A stretch of 64,000 nt of DNA from Sinorhizobium sp. BG8 (GCF_016864555.1 NZ_CP044011.1:2747501-2811500); one strand, 5' to 3'; positions 1 to 8,354 are shown, counted from the stretch's first letter. Notes: a model not told the origin generated them from the sequence alone. Made by a program: numbers and translations.

Positions 1-167
1 CCAGCCTGCGCCTGTTTCCGGTGGCGCAGGTCAGCGCCGCCATCTACCTCAGCCCGCCGGTCACCATGCTGTGGGCCTGGGCACTTTTCTCCGAACCCTT
101 GACCACGGCAATGTTTGTCGGATTGGCGGTGACGATGGTGGGCGTCTGGATGACCACCCGAGGCTGA
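1..167 (+). CDS. EamA/DMT-family transporter, 3' end only
   Basis: Reading from base 3 gives 54 residues ending in a TGA at 165-167. They form two hydrophobic stretches separated by a short loop with SEPLT, the pattern that closes the second EamA repeat of drug/metabolite transporters (LSPPVTMLWAW, then FSEPLT, then a final helix ending WMTTRG). The protein is an inner-membrane permease, and its substrate cannot be told from this fragment. The 5' part lies outside the window. It converges on the leftward DUF1194 gene. Family assignment is by pattern only. Confidence 0.75.
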   Translation, partial: SLRLFPVAQVSAAIYLSPPVTMLWAWALFSEPLTTAMFVGLAVTMVGVWMTTRG

Positions 168-269
168 TCGGCTGCGGCGTGCCCCAGGCTTCGAACATCC
201 TCTCCCTCTGCATTGCGGGCGAGGGCGCACTTCTGCCCTTGGCTCATAGCGAGGCGGACCGGGACCAAG

Positions 270-1067
270 CTATTGTCCTTTTCGATGCTCCTGCATTTCC
301 TCGCCTACGAAACAATTGTAGCCCGCGCGGTCATCCACGCGTTTCAAGGGTCCCTCCAACCGTTTCAGTTCGCTGACGTTCGGTCCCAGTATCTCGACGA
401 TGAGCTTGTGAAGGATGGCCTTCTCAATGTGGCCAAGCTCGGAGACCTTCAGCAGGAAGGCCCCGTCTCCGCCTATCACGCAATTCTCGTAGTAGGCGTC
501 GAGATCCGGTATCGAAGCGGAATCGGAACGTGTCAGCATGATGGGCAGTCCATCGATGACGATGCCTTGCGCGACTGTCGAGTTACGGGCGACCGGTGCC
601 GGAACGCCGGCGTTGTTCGGTCCGTCGCCCGAGATGTCGATGACGCGGCGCAGTCCCCGGACCTGGTTGATCTGAAAGAGCTTCCGGGAAAAGGCAAGGG
701 TATTGGAAATGGAAGTGAAGGAGATTCGTCTCATCGGTTGCCGGCTGAGGGTCTCCGAGAATTGAAGTGCGGTGGCGGGACCATCGATCAGCGTCCAGGG
801 CACGATCTGGACAGCAGACCCGCCCCACTCGACATAGGTCACCGCAATTCTGCCGAGGGGTCCGCTCTCTATTGCTCTGATGAGTTCGGGTTGGAGAAAG
901 GCATTCACGTAGCCTTGGCGTTGAATGCGTTGTTCATCGATCTCCATCGAATAGGAAACGTCGACGGCAAGTACGAGTTCGAGATCGACGTCAGCTGAAG
1001 ACAGTCCGCCGGGCGTGCTGCCTCCCAGAACGGCAAAGCAAACAACAAACGCGCATCGCAGCTTCAT
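270..1067 (-). CDS. DUF1194 family protein with von Willebrand A-like fold
   Basis: The product is 265 residues from the ATG at 1067. I prefer this start because it gives a clean signal peptide (MKLRCAFVVCFAVLGG, cleavage likely near residue 25); the open frame runs on to 1121. Right after the signal comes VDLELVLAVDVSYSM, with D36-x-S38-x-S40 forming a MIDAS-type metal site, then the strand/helix pattern of a vWA domain and the DUF1194 segment with ISGDGPNNAG. Such proteins are exported to the periplasm and probably bind a protein partner through a divalent cation. The physiological role is unknown. It stands alone, converging with the EamA gene. Confidence 0.8.
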   Translation of the reverse strand: MKLRCAFVVCFAVLGGSTPGGLSSADVDLELVLAVDVSYSMEIDEQRIQRQGYVNAFLQPELIRAIESGPLGRIAVTYVEWGGSAVQIVPWTLIDGPATALQFSETLSRQPMRRISFTSISNTLAFSRKLFQINQVRGLRRVIDISGDGPNNAGVPAPVARNSTVAQGIVIDGLPIMLTRSDSASIPDLDAYYENCVIGGDGAFLLKVSELGHIEKAILHKLIVEILGPNVSELKRLEGPLKRVDDRAGYNCFVGEEMQEHRKGQ

Positions 1068-1433
1068 TTGAACAGCAGGTCCGGTGCCCGACCATACTAC
1101 GCCGGCTGCGCGCACGCGCAATGCAGGGACGCGCGCGCACGTCTGGCTGCGAAATGGTGCGCCGCGGACAGCGGTCGATGCCGGACGGCTTTGGCGCGGT
1201 CCCTTGATACGGGGTCAGACCGAATGGCAGTCACGGGACGCCGGCCTTGTGCGGACGCTGCAGCACCCTTTTGAGATCGACGTGGCGCCTGAACGCAAAT
1301 TCGCATGCGACACAAGCAGGCCCGTAAATTCGCTCCGGGGAGCGGCAATGCGGCCATCGGTAAGGGATGCGGGGAGAGGAACAAGCGAGTAGAATGGGAC
1401 TTTCTGGTTTAGCGACTGGAAGGGGTGTTGGAT
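1068..1433. other. Intergenic region between divergent DUF1194 and a small ORF
   Basis: This is 366 bases without a credible gene. Open frames on both strands here have arginine/proline-rich translations typical of GC-rich noncoding DNA. It should hold the two divergent promoters, but I could not place a convincing -35/-10 pair. Confidence 0.4.
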
Positions 1434-1646
1434 ATGGACAAGACAGCCGCAGCATTGCTCGCAGAGGAATACATGCGCCTGGGCGGGCACAGGCGGGCAA
1501 AGATCGACGACAACATTGTCACCACCCGAATATGGGAGCACGAAACTCCCGAAGCCGAAGCCTTCTGGAACGAGAAAATCGAGCCTCTCGACGAACGCCA
1601 CCGCCGGGAAGTCGTAACGCTCTTGCCTTCCATCAATGAGGTCTAG
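1434..1646 (+). CDS. Conserved-looking small hypothetical protein (70 aa)
   Basis: The ATG at 1434 is preceded by a strong ribosome site GGAAGGGG at 1418-1425; in-frame GTG and TTG codons just upstream (1425, 1428) overlap that site and are less likely. The 70-residue product is soluble and highly charged, beginning MDKTAAALLAEEYMRLGG, with predicted helices and no signal peptide or membrane segment. The composition (Glu, Asp, Arg and Trp in a balanced helix-like pattern) looks like a real protein rather than a shadow frame. I do not recognise the family and give no function. The next gene, a YoaK-type membrane protein, starts about 200 bases on. Confidence 0.6.
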   Translation: MDKTAAALLAEEYMRLGGHRRAKIDDNIVTTRIWEHETPEAEAFWNEKIEPLDERHRREVVTLLPSINEV

Positions 1647-1852
1647 GTTCACGTGGAGCAGCGCGTCCTCGAGTGATGCCCTGTTCGCGTTGACGCAATG
1701 CCAGTCGGGTGATGCCGGCGGCATCTGTCGCTGCTGCCGTCGTTCATCGTGTGATCGGCGAAGGGGGATTGTGCAATGCACGCCAATTCTCTTGCCAGCG
1801 CCTCTCGCCATTGTTTAGCATCGGGTCGTTTCAAACCGGAACGATTAGCTCC

Positions 1853-2527
1853 ATGACATTTGCACGGCGCCGCCGACTTGTGAGACGGCAACGCAGTTCC
1901 GTCGGCCTCGCGCTCGTCGCGGCCATATCCTTCCTCGCCGGGATGACAGACGCCATCGGCCTCCTGTCCGTCGGAGACTTCGTATCGTTCATGAGCGGAA
2001 ACACCACGCGGGCGGCCGTGGCGATCGCAGGAGGGGATTTTTCCCGGGCCGTCCTGCTCTTGCTGGGATTGACGGCCTTCGTCATCGGCAATGCCGGCGG
2101 TGTCATCATCGCCACGCGATACCGCCCACACGCGGTCCTGCTGACGGTGTCCGCGATGCTTGCCCTTGCCGCCTTGATAGCTGACTTCAGGGAAGCGCGC
2201 TTTCTGCTGCTGATCCTTGCGATGGGGACCATCAATGCCTCGGTCGAACAAATCGAGGGGCTGCCGATCGGATTGACCTATGTGACGGGTGCGCTCTCGC
2301 GGTTCGGCAGGGGGCTCGGTCGCTGGGTCATCGGCGTAAGAAACAACCAGTGGCTTGTTCAATTGGTGCCATGGTCGGGCATGCTTGCCGGGGCCATAGC
2401 CGGCGCGTTCCTTCATCTGCGGGCTGAGAACCTTGCGATCTGGGTACCGTTCTTCGTTGCCGCCTCGCTGACACTCGTCGCAATTCGTATTCCGCGGCGA
2501 TGGTCGAGCAGGTACGTGCAACGCTGA
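1853..2527 (+). CDS. YoaK/DUF1275 family inner-membrane protein
   Basis: A 224-residue protein from the ATG at 1853; the open frame extends upstream to 1709, but those residues look noncoding. About six hydrophobic segments are visible. The family signature is near the N terminus: SFLAGMTDAIGLLSVGDFVSFMSGNTT, the Gly/Asp-rich first helix and SGNT turn of DUF1275 (YoaK) proteins. These are polytopic inner-membrane proteins of unproven function, often called putative transporters. There is no co-transcribed partner that would suggest a substrate. The family call is solid; function is unknown. Confidence 0.85.
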   Translation: MTFARRRRLVRRQRSSVGLALVAAISFLAGMTDAIGLLSVGDFVSFMSGNTTRAAVAIAGGDFSRAVLLLLGLTAFVIGNAGGVIIATRYRPHAVLLTVSAMLALAALIADFREARFLLLILAMGTINASVEQIEGLPIGLTYVTGALSRFGRGLGRWVIGVRNNQWLVQLVPWSGMLAGAIAGAFLHLRAENLAIWVPFFVAASLTLVAIRIPRRWSSRYVQR

Positions 2528-2633
2528 CGAAGACCGAGGCAGCAGGGTCTTGTCCTATGCCTCAGCTACGCCATTTCCCTTGCTTCCGGTGGATCTTAGG
2601 ACGTGCTAAGATTTTTGCCAGGAGGAGATGGTC

Positions 2634-2768
2634 ATGGAAAACTTTCTTGCACTGCTCGCCATTGTCGTCGGAAGTGCCGTGCTTGGGCTAGTGCTTGCCT
2701 ATGGCATGCGCTGGCAGAGGGAAACGCATCGACCACCCAGCCATGACGACGCCAGCCCGAAGTTCTGA
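2634..2768 (+). CDS. Small single-span membrane peptide (44 aa)
   Basis: The ATG at 2634 follows a near-perfect ribosome site, GGAGGAG at 2621-2627. The 44-residue product starts MENFLALLAIVVGSAVLGLVLAY, a single hydrophobic helix of about 20 residues, followed by GMRWQRE and a short polar tail ending PKF. This is the usual plan of bacterial membrane miniproteins: one helix inserted, a basic residue cluster on the cytoplasmic side, a disordered tail. I do not recognise a family. The ribosome site, helix and clean stop make it more likely coding than not. Confidence 0.6.
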   Translation: MENFLALLAIVVGSAVLGLVLAYGMRWQRETHRPPSHDDASPKF

Positions 2769-3276
2769 AAAAGGGTACATTTCCGTGGGGGGCGGGCATA
2801 TGCCTGACAGAGGCCGCCTCGTGGCGCTTCTTCCCCGTCTACGGAGCCAGTTCTCATCGGCGATCCGGGAACCGCGCGCGCTCCCTCACGACCCAGCGCA
2901 TGGACTGCGTCGGTTGGCGCTGGAAAATCTCCCCTGTCAGCGCAGCACGAAAGGCCGGGCCTAGCCCGCCCCCTCTCAACATCGCCCCAACAGCGAGTGT
3001 CCCCCATCCTTAGCCACCGCAAGCAAGATCGTGCGCACTTCATGAATCGTCGCGTTTCGACCTTGTTTGGCCTGATCACAGAAGTTGCCGGCGCGATGGC
3101 CGCGTGCGGTCGCCGGTTCACCGCTTGACCCTGCCGATGAGTCTGTGACCGCTCCTTGAGTGTTAACTGCGGATTAGCGTTGTTTCCAATCGATACAACT
3201 CTGGGTCATTTCCGGCGTTGCCGGATCGCTTCTGGGCGCGCTACCAAGATGACAGGAACGCCAAGGAGAAGATGAA
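2769..3276. other. Intergenic region upstream of the RTX gene
   Basis: This is 508 bases with no supported gene. A 28-codon frame at 3042-3128 has no ribosome site. A TTAA-N7-TTAG element at 3163-3177, close to the CtrA consensus TTAA-N7-TTAA, lies about 100 bases before the RTX start; with one base off it is only suggestive. The RTX gene has its own site, AAGGAGAAG, ending just before 3277. Confidence 0.4.
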
Positions 3277-4095
3277 ATGGCAACGATAAACCTCAAAGGA
3301 TTTTCAAAGAGCAGTGGGGTCGATTTCGTCGCGCTCCTGAGCGAAGACCTGCAGGACATCCTTGACTATGACAGCGAGAAATTCACCAGCACTTCCATAA
3401 AGTTCTCGGACAATTCCAAAAACTACATGAAGTTCGACGGAACCGGACTGAAGTACAGCGTCAAGAACGGAGAGGTTGTCGGAATCACCGCAGGTACGCT
3501 TACCGGTCTCACCATCGTTTCCGAGGGCAGCACGATCATTTCGGCGAGCAACCTCAAGGTGAGCGGCAAGTCGCTGGCGTCGGCGTTCGACTCGGGCAGC
3601 ACGTCCAAGTTCGTGAACCTTCTGCTGGCCGGCAGCGACACGATCACCGGAACTTCCTACGGCGACAACTTCTTTGCCGGCGCGGGCAACGACAAGGTCC
3701 AGGGGCTTGCCGGCAACGATACGCTGGACGGCGGCGCGGGCAACGACAAGCTCTACGGCGGCAGCGGCAATGACACGCTGAAAGGCGGCACCGGCAAGGA
3801 CCTGCTGGACGGTGGCACGGGCAAGGATGTGCTCTATGGCGGGGCGGACAGCGACACCTTCGTCTTTTCGACGGGCTACGGATCGGACAGGATCAAGGAT
3901 TTCGATGCTGTTGGTTCCGACCACGACATACTCGATCTTTCGGGGCTGAAGTCCGTAACGAGCTTCAAGGACCTCAAGGCGAACCACCTGACGGTCGACG
4001 GTTCGAGCATCGTCATCGATGGCGGCAATGGCGACAAGATCGTGCTGGAGAAGGTCAAGCTCGCCGATCTCGATGCAGCGGACTTCCTGTTCTGA
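3277..4095 (+). CDS. RTX-type calcium-binding protein, probably type I secreted
   Basis: A 272-residue acidic protein without an N-terminal signal peptide. Residues about 1-125 are a Ser/Lys/Asp-rich region of no recognised family. Residues about 126-197 carry tandem nonapeptides of the GGxGNDxLx type (AGAGNDKVQ, GLAGNDTLD, GGAGNDKLY, GGSGNDTLK, GGTGKDLLD), which form a calcium-stabilised beta-roll. The C-terminal 75 residues (DRIKDFDAV ... KLADLDAADFLF) resemble the uncleaved type I secretion signal region of RTX proteins. Rhizobia export similar small RTX proteins through an ABC transporter, a membrane-fusion protein and TolC. No ABC/fusion pair is adjacent; a tolC gene lies about 2.8 kb downstream. 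No catalytic domain is visible, so a surface or biofilm role is inference. Confidence 0.85.
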   Translation: MATINLKGFSKSSGVDFVALLSEDLQDILDYDSEKFTSTSIKFSDNSKNYMKFDGTGLKYSVKNGEVVGITAGTLTGLTIVSEGSTIISASNLKVSGKSLASAFDSGSTSKFVNLLLAGSDTITGTSYGDNFFAGAGNDKVQGLAGNDTLDGGAGNDKLYGGSGNDTLKGGTGKDLLDGGTGKDVLYGGADSDTFVFSTGYGSDRIKDFDAVGSDHDILDLSGLKSVTSFKDLKANHLTVDGSSIVIDGGNGDKIVLEKVKLADLDAADFLF

Positions 4096-4117
4096 CGAAC
4101 GCGCTTCACCGAAACGT

Positions 4118-4146
4118 AAAACGCCCGGTCATGAACCGGGCGTTTT
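4118..4146. terminator. Bidirectional intrinsic terminator between the RTX gene and exbD
   Basis: AAAACGCCCGGT (4118-4129) and ACCGGGCGTTTT (4135-4146) are perfect complements with a five-base loop. An A run on one side and a T run on the other make it work in both directions, which fits two convergent genes ending at 4095 and 4172. Confidence 0.9.
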
Positions 4147-4171
4147 GCATTGAAGACCATTTGGGTGGCGA

Positions 4172-4599
4172 CTAGGAGCCGCCGGCGCCCTCGAGCCCGA
4201 CTAGGGCGATCTTCGGGTAGCCGGCCGAGCGGAGAAGGTTCATCACATCCATAAGCGCTCCGTAGTCGACAGCCTTGTCGGCGCGGATGAGGATGCGGGT
4301 ATCCTTGTTGCCTTCGGTGACTGCGTCGATCTCCGGACCGAAGTTGTCGCGAGCGATCGTGCCGTTGCCGATGGAAACGGAAAGGTCCTTCTTCAGCGTG
4401 AGGAACACGGGCTTGTCCTCGCGCGGGCAGGCTTGGCGACCGAGGAGGGAAGGTCGACATTGATATCGACCGTGGCAAGCGGTGCCGCGACCATGAAGAT
4501 GATCAGCAGCACGAGCATGACGTCGATGAAAGGCGTAACGTTGATCTCGCTGTTCTCCTCGAGATCGTCGCCGGCATTTTCCCTGATCTTGCTCGCCAT
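4172..4599 (-). pseudogene. exbD: ExbD biopolymer transport protein, apparent frameshift
   Basis: ExbD is the periplasm-facing partner of ExbB in the proton channel that powers TonB-dependent uptake. The first frame (start 4599) gives MASKIREN, then [21 protein letters not shown], the membrane helix with the conserved channel Asp, and the start of the periplasmic domain to VAKP. The frame then turns nonsensical, while a second frame (to 4172) continues with [14 protein letters not shown] and a normal ExbD periplasmic domain ending EGAGGS. Restoring one base in the GGG run at 4425-4427 (CCC on the coding strand) joins the halves into about 142 residues, a normal ExbD length. Either a real knock-out or a sequencing error at a short homopolymer. 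It lies 3 bases after exbB; no tonB follows. Confidence 0.85.
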
Positions 4600-4602
4600 G
4601 GT

Positions 4603-5694
4603 CTATCCGATCCGCACCAACGGGTCATGCTTCTCGCCTGCGCGTTCGCTACGCAGGCCGGCGACGCGAAGCGTGCGCCGCACGTCGAGGTCGCGGCTGA
4701 CGAGACGCTCGATAGCGGCGGAAGCGTCAGCAAGGTTCTGCCGATAGCCGGTGATGGCGCGAGCAAGGAAGTTGTAGATCACGACGGCCGGTATGGCAGC
4801 GACAAGGCCGATGGCGGTCGCGAGCAAGGCTTCGGCGATACCCGGCGCCACGATCGCGAGGTTTGTCGTCTGCGCCTTCGAGATGCCTATGAACGAGTTC
4901 ATGATCCCCCAGACGGTGCCGAAGAGGCCGACGAAGGGAGCGGTGGAGCCGATCGTGGCAAGGAGGCCCGTGCCCTTGGCCACACGCCGTCCGGCAGAGA
5001 CTTCCATGCGCGAAAGGCGGGAGGCGACACGCTCCTTGACGCCACCGTCAGACACGTGATCGAGCACCTTCTCGGAGCTTGTCATTTCGGCACGCGCTGC
5101 ACGGGTCATCTGGGCGGCGATGCTGCGGCTCCGGCCAAGCGCTTCCTCGGCATCCTGAAGCCCGTTGGCATTGGTGAGCAACCTCACAGCACGGCGAACC
5201 GAGCGCTGGGTCGCCGCAAGTTCCAGGAGTTTCGCAAGCAGAACGGTCCAGGTGACGACGGAGGCGAAGGCAAGGCCGATCATGACCCCCTTCACCACCA
5301 GGTCCGCCGCCATGAACATGCCCCACGGGGAAAGGTCGTGGGGAAGGCCTGCCTGCCGTTCGCCAGCCGGCAGGGGAGCCTCGACCAGCGTCTCTGTCTC
5401 GCCAAGCGGCTCTGACAGTTCGGTCTCGGTATCCACGGTCGGTTCAGCGCCATCGGGGTGTGCCACGGTTGGCTGCGCCGCGGTTTGCTGATCCACGGGA
5501 GCTTGCTCCGTCGCCCCGGCCGGCGTGTTCTCCTCGACTTTGGGAACGACAGCTTCGGCCGGCTTTTCTTCGGACGCGATGGTAGCCTGTGGCTCGGTGG
5601 CGGTCGCAGGCGTCTCCTGGGCAACGGCTGCCGGGGTGACGGGCAGCAGTGCCAGAAGCGCTATCGAAAACAACAATGATGACCGTCTAGACAC
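4603..5694 (-). CDS. exbB: ExbB, TonB-system proton channel subunit
   Basis: A 363-residue MotA/TolQ/ExbB-family protein. Residues 1-25 are a signal-like helix ending PAAVAQ. Residues about 26-125 are a Pro/Ala/Glu/Thr-rich stretch, expected in the periplasm and typical of the long ExbB form of rhizobia. Helices follow at about 130-155 (MFMAADLVVKGVMIGLAFAS), then a cytoplasmic loop, then the conserved block GLLATIGSTAPFVGLFGTVWGIMNSF and a last helix (ALLATAIGLVAAIPAVVIYNF). With ExbD it forms the ion channel energising siderophore or haem receptors through TonB. exbD starts 3 bases after its stop. A TGA-N9-TCA box lies 123 bases upstream of the start, suggesting iron control by RirA. Confidence 0.92.
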   Translation of the reverse strand: MSRRSSLLFSIALLALLPVTPAAVAQETPATATEPQATIASEEKPAEAVVPKVEENTPAGATEQAPVDQQTAAQPTVAHPDGAEPTVDTETELSEPLGETETLVEAPLPAGERQAGLPHDLSPWGMFMAADLVVKGVMIGLAFASVVTWTVLLAKLLELAATQRSVRRAVRLLTNANGLQDAEEALGRSRSIAAQMTRAARAEMTSSEKVLDHVSDGGVKERVASRLSRMEVSAGRRVAKGTGLLATIGSTAPFVGLFGTVWGIMNSFIGISKAQTTNLAIVAPGIAEALLATAIGLVAAIPAVVIYNFLARAITGYRQNLADASAAIERLVSRDLDVRRTLRVAGLRSERAGEKHDPLVRIG

Positions 5695-5816
5695 GGTTTA
5701 GTCCTCTTTCCATTCGGCGTGACTCAAGGGGCAGGCGGCGCTCGGCCGCATCATGGAAGTGCCCGCATAACGTTCCGTTCCTTACGACATTCAACGGTTA
5801 GGAGGCAATGTTATGT

Positions 5817-5831
5817 TGAGTATAAATATCA
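5817..5831 (-). promoter_or_regulatory. Candidate RirA iron-responsive (IRO) box for exbBD
   Basis: The sequence is TGAGTATAAATATCA, exactly TGA-N9-TCA with an AT-rich centre. That is the consensus described for the rhizobial iron regulator RirA. It is 123 bases upstream of the exbB start, inside the divergent promoter region. ExbBD belong to a class of genes usually repressed when iron is plentiful. The match is seen directly; regulation by RirA is inference. Confidence 0.55.
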
Positions 5832-5839
5832 TGATATTT
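5824..5839. repeat. Perfect 16-base palindrome overlapping the iron box
   Basis: AAATATCATGATATTT equals its own reverse complement over 16 bases. It overlaps the right half of the TGA-N9-TCA element. It could be a dimeric repressor operator controlling exbB, pcm or both. Confidence 0.6.
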
Positions 5840-6045
5840 GTCGAAATCGCTGGGAGAGGGCCAGTTGGTCCCCGGTTTTCGCGCCACTCCACGGGCAAAA
5901 TGACATCGGAAAGTCAGCATTTTTGGAGGTCAATCGCAGCGGAAGATATGGACACCCGCACCGAAAGCGAACTAAGACAGGCATCGACACTATGGACGAT
6001 CGACCGGCGCGCGCCGGCGATTACGGCTTACTGGCAGGGCGAAAG

Positions 6046-6699
6046 ATGATTGACTACAAGGCAGCGCGAACCAAGATGGTCGACAACCAGATCCGTACGA
6101 CGGATGTGACGTCCCATTCGGTCCTCAACGCGTTTCTGACCGTGCAGCGCGAAGAGTTCGTGCCGGCAAAGTCGAAGGCGCTGGCCTACATCGACAACGA
6201 CATCAACTTGAAGTCGGGTCGCTACCTGATGGAGCCATCGCCCCTCGCCAAGCTGATCCAGCTTGCGGCAGTACAGCAGGGCGACGTCGTTCTCGAAATC
6301 GGCTGCGGCACGGGTTATGCCTCCGCGATCCTCTCGATGCTCGGCGGCTCGGTGGTCGCTCTCGAAAGTGACGAGGAACTGGCCGCCCAGGCAACCGAAA
6401 CACTCGCTCGCCTTGGCTACGACAATGTCGCCGTCGTGACGGGTGAACTCGAAAAGGGCTACGCTCCCGAGGCGCCCTTTGACGTGATCTTCGTGCACGG
6501 CGCCGTCGAACTGGTGCCTGAGGCGCTCCTGGAGCAGCTGCGCGATGGCGGACGACTGGTGACGGTTCAGGGCTATGGCAACGCATCGCAGGCGCGTCTC
6601 TATATTCGCGAGCTGGGCAAGACGTCGGAGCGCGGTGTTTTCAACACGTCGGTGAAGCCGCTGCCGGGGTTCCGCAAGGCGCGCGAATTCGTGTTCTAA
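6046..6699 (+). CDS. pcm: Protein-L-isoaspartate O-methyltransferase family protein
   Basis: A 217-residue SAM-dependent methyltransferase starting at ATG 6046 (the open frame extends much further upstream, but only from MIDYKAARTKMVDNQIRT does it match the family). Motif I, VLEIGCGTGYASA, at about residues 80-92, binds SAM. The N-terminal segment FVPAKSKALAYIDNDI is the PCMT family's substrate-binding region. These enzymes methylate isoaspartyl residues in aged proteins so they can be repaired. A copy just before tolC is a familiar alphaproteobacterial arrangement. A second paralogue, paired with surE, lies at 33296-33952. This copy lacks the surE context, so its exact substrate is less certain. 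Confidence 0.85.
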   Translation: MIDYKAARTKMVDNQIRTTDVTSHSVLNAFLTVQREEFVPAKSKALAYIDNDINLKSGRYLMEPSPLAKLIQLAAVQQGDVVLEIGCGTGYASAILSMLGGSVVALESDEELAAQATETLARLGYDNVAVVTGELEKGYAPEAPFDVIFVHGAVELVPEALLEQLRDGGRLVTVQGYGNASQARLYIRELGKTSERGVFNTSVKPLPGFRKAREFVF

Positions 6700-6938
6700 G
6701 ACCGCTTTCGCAGGCGCTGTTGCTTGCGGCGAGGCTCGCGGTGCATGTAGGGGCGGGTGCCGTTCTTGCCTGCGAGGGTTCGTGTAACTGCAGGAATGCC
6801 TCCTGCATCAAGGTTTTTCCCGGGTCGCCGGGGCATGCGGGCCGGTACAGGCCCGCGCGTCGAGGCGGGGAACGAGGAAGCGCTGCAGCGGGCGGAGGAG
6901 CGGGGGCTCGCCAGGCAGTCAATGTGGAGAAAGTATTC

Positions 6939-8354
6939 GTGCGTTTTCGTCGCAGCAGCCCATTCATCGCCGCTCTCGCTTCCGTGATGCTGATAATGCC
7001 TCATGGCGCAGCCGCGGAAACGATCACCGGCGCGATGGCCAAGGCCTATGAGAACAATCCGGACCTGAATGCCGCACGTGCAGCGCTGCGCGCAATCGAC
7101 GAGAACGTGACGATCGCAAAGTCGGCGATGCGGCCGCAGATCAGTGGCGTTGCCCAGGCAGAGGCAACGCGTACCCTCTACGATAAGCAGCTTTGCTCTG
7201 GCACTTCGGTCGGCGGAAACTGCTTTGGCTCCTCGTTGAGGAGAAGTGACACCTTCAGTTCTGCCTATGGCCTCACGATCTCGCAGCAGATCTTCGACGG
7301 ATTCCAGACGCTGAACAGGGTGCGTTCGGCCGAATCCAACGTGCTGGCCAATCGCGAGGCGCTGCGTGCGGAGGAAATTTCCACGCTGCTTTCCGCGGCC
7401 GAGGCCTATGCCAACATCGCGCGCGACCAGCAGATCGTATCGATCCGCAAGCAGAACCTGCAATTCCTCCAGGAACAGCTCAATGCCGCCGAGGCACGGC
7501 TCCAGGTCGGCGAGGGGACGCGGACCGACGTCGCGCAGGCGGAAGCCGAGCTTGCAGAGGCGCAGGCGCTGCTCGTGCGCGCCGTAGCCGTGCTGAAGCA
7601 GAGCGAGGCAGCCTATGTGCAGATCGTAGGCGAGGCGCCGGAGGGTATCAAACAGCCATCCCCGGCCACAAGGGCCATGCCGAAGAGCCTCGATCAGGCG
7701 GTCGCGATGGGGCTCAAGGAGCACCCGACTATTCTGTCGGCGCAACGAAACGTCGATTCGGCCGGCTACAACGTGAAAGCCGAGGAAGGGGCGATGCTTC
7801 CGGGCGTTTCGCTGCAGGGCGAGGTCGTCAAGTCGGTCAATGGCTCCAGCAGCACGAACGATAACCTCAGCGGCACGATCAGCGCCCGTGTAACCGTGCC
7901 GCTCTACCAGGGTGGTGCCGAGTACGGCGCGATCCGGCAGGCCAAGGAACGTCTCGGCCAGCAGCGCATTCTGGTCGATTCGGCCCGCCTCGAGGTCCAG
8001 CGGACAATCGTCTCCGCTCACGCGGAGCTGGAGGCGGCACTCGCAAACATCACCGCCAGCAGGTCCCAGATCAGCGCGGCCAACCAGGCGCTCCAGGGCG
8101 TCATCGAGGAGCGCAACGTGGGGCAGCGCACGACGCTCGACGTCTTGAATGCGCAGCAGACCGTCCTCGATGCGCGCGAAAGCCTTGCGATCGCCCAGCG
8201 CAACGCCGTCGTCGCCAGCTACTCGCTGATCGCGGCTACCGGTCGCCTGACGGTCGCAAGCCAGAACCTCAGGGTCGCGGAGTACCGCTCCGAGGAGCAC
8301 TACGAGGCCGTCAAGGACAAGTGGTTCGGCCTTCGGACCGTCGACGGACGCTGA
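6939..8354 (+). CDS. tolC: TolC family outer-membrane channel
   Basis: A 471-residue protein from GTG 6939, chosen because GGAGAAAG at 6926-6933 is a good ribosome site and the frame then opens with a clean signal peptide (MRFRRSSPFIAALASVMLIMPHGAAA, cut before ETITGA). The rest is two OEP repeats with long heptad helices: YENNPDLNAARAALRAIDENV in repeat 1, QRNVDSAGYNVKAEEGAMLPGVSL in repeat 2, and GQRTTLDVLNAQQTVLDARESLAIAQRN near the end. TolC trimers span the outer membrane and periplasm and serve type I secretion and RND efflux. The neighbouring RTX protein is a plausible cargo. It follows pcm by about 240 bases. Confidence 0.93.
   Translation: MRFRRSSPFIAALASVMLIMPHGAAAETITGAMAKAYENNPDLNAARAALRAIDENVTIAKSAMRPQISGVAQAEATRTLYDKQLCSGTSVGGNCFGSSLRRSDTFSSAYGLTISQQIFDGFQTLNRVRSAESNVLANREALRAEEISTLLSAAEAYANIARDQQIVSIRKQNLQFLQEQLNAAEARLQVGEGTRTDVAQAEAELAEAQALLVRAVAVLKQSEAAYVQIVGEAPEGIKQPSPATRAMPKSLDQAVAMGLKEHPTILSAQRNVDSAGYNVKAEEGAMLPGVSLQGEVVKSVNGSSSTNDNLSGTISARVTVPLYQGGAEYGAIRQAKERLGQQRILVDSARLEVQRTIVSAHAELEAALANITASRSQISAANQALQGVIEERNVGQRTTLDVLNAQQTVLDARESLAIAQRNAVVASYSLIAATGRLTVASQNLRVAEYRSEEHYEAVKDKWFGLRTVDGR

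Larger units (their letters stand above)
5695..6045. other. Divergent intergenic region between exbB and pcm
   Basis: The 351 bases serve as promoter region for leftward exbB and rightward pcm. They contain the iron-box candidate and a perfect 16-base palindrome listed separately. A 78-codon frame (5813-6049) has a GGAGG site and an ATGA overlap with pcm, but its first codons are the operator-like sequence and its translation resembles nothing I know. Confidence 0.5.

Noticed and set aside
1215-1811. 198-codon frame antisense to the small hypothetical gene
   Set aside because: Shadow of the plus-strand gene, which has the better ribosome site and composition.
3042-3128. 28-codon frame before the RTX gene
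   Set aside because: No ribosome site and too short to judge.
5813-6049. 78-codon frame before pcm with GGAGG and an ATGA overlap
   Set aside because: Its first codons are the TGA-N9-TCA and palindrome region, and the translation has no protein-like pattern. I keep it as unlikely but not excluded.
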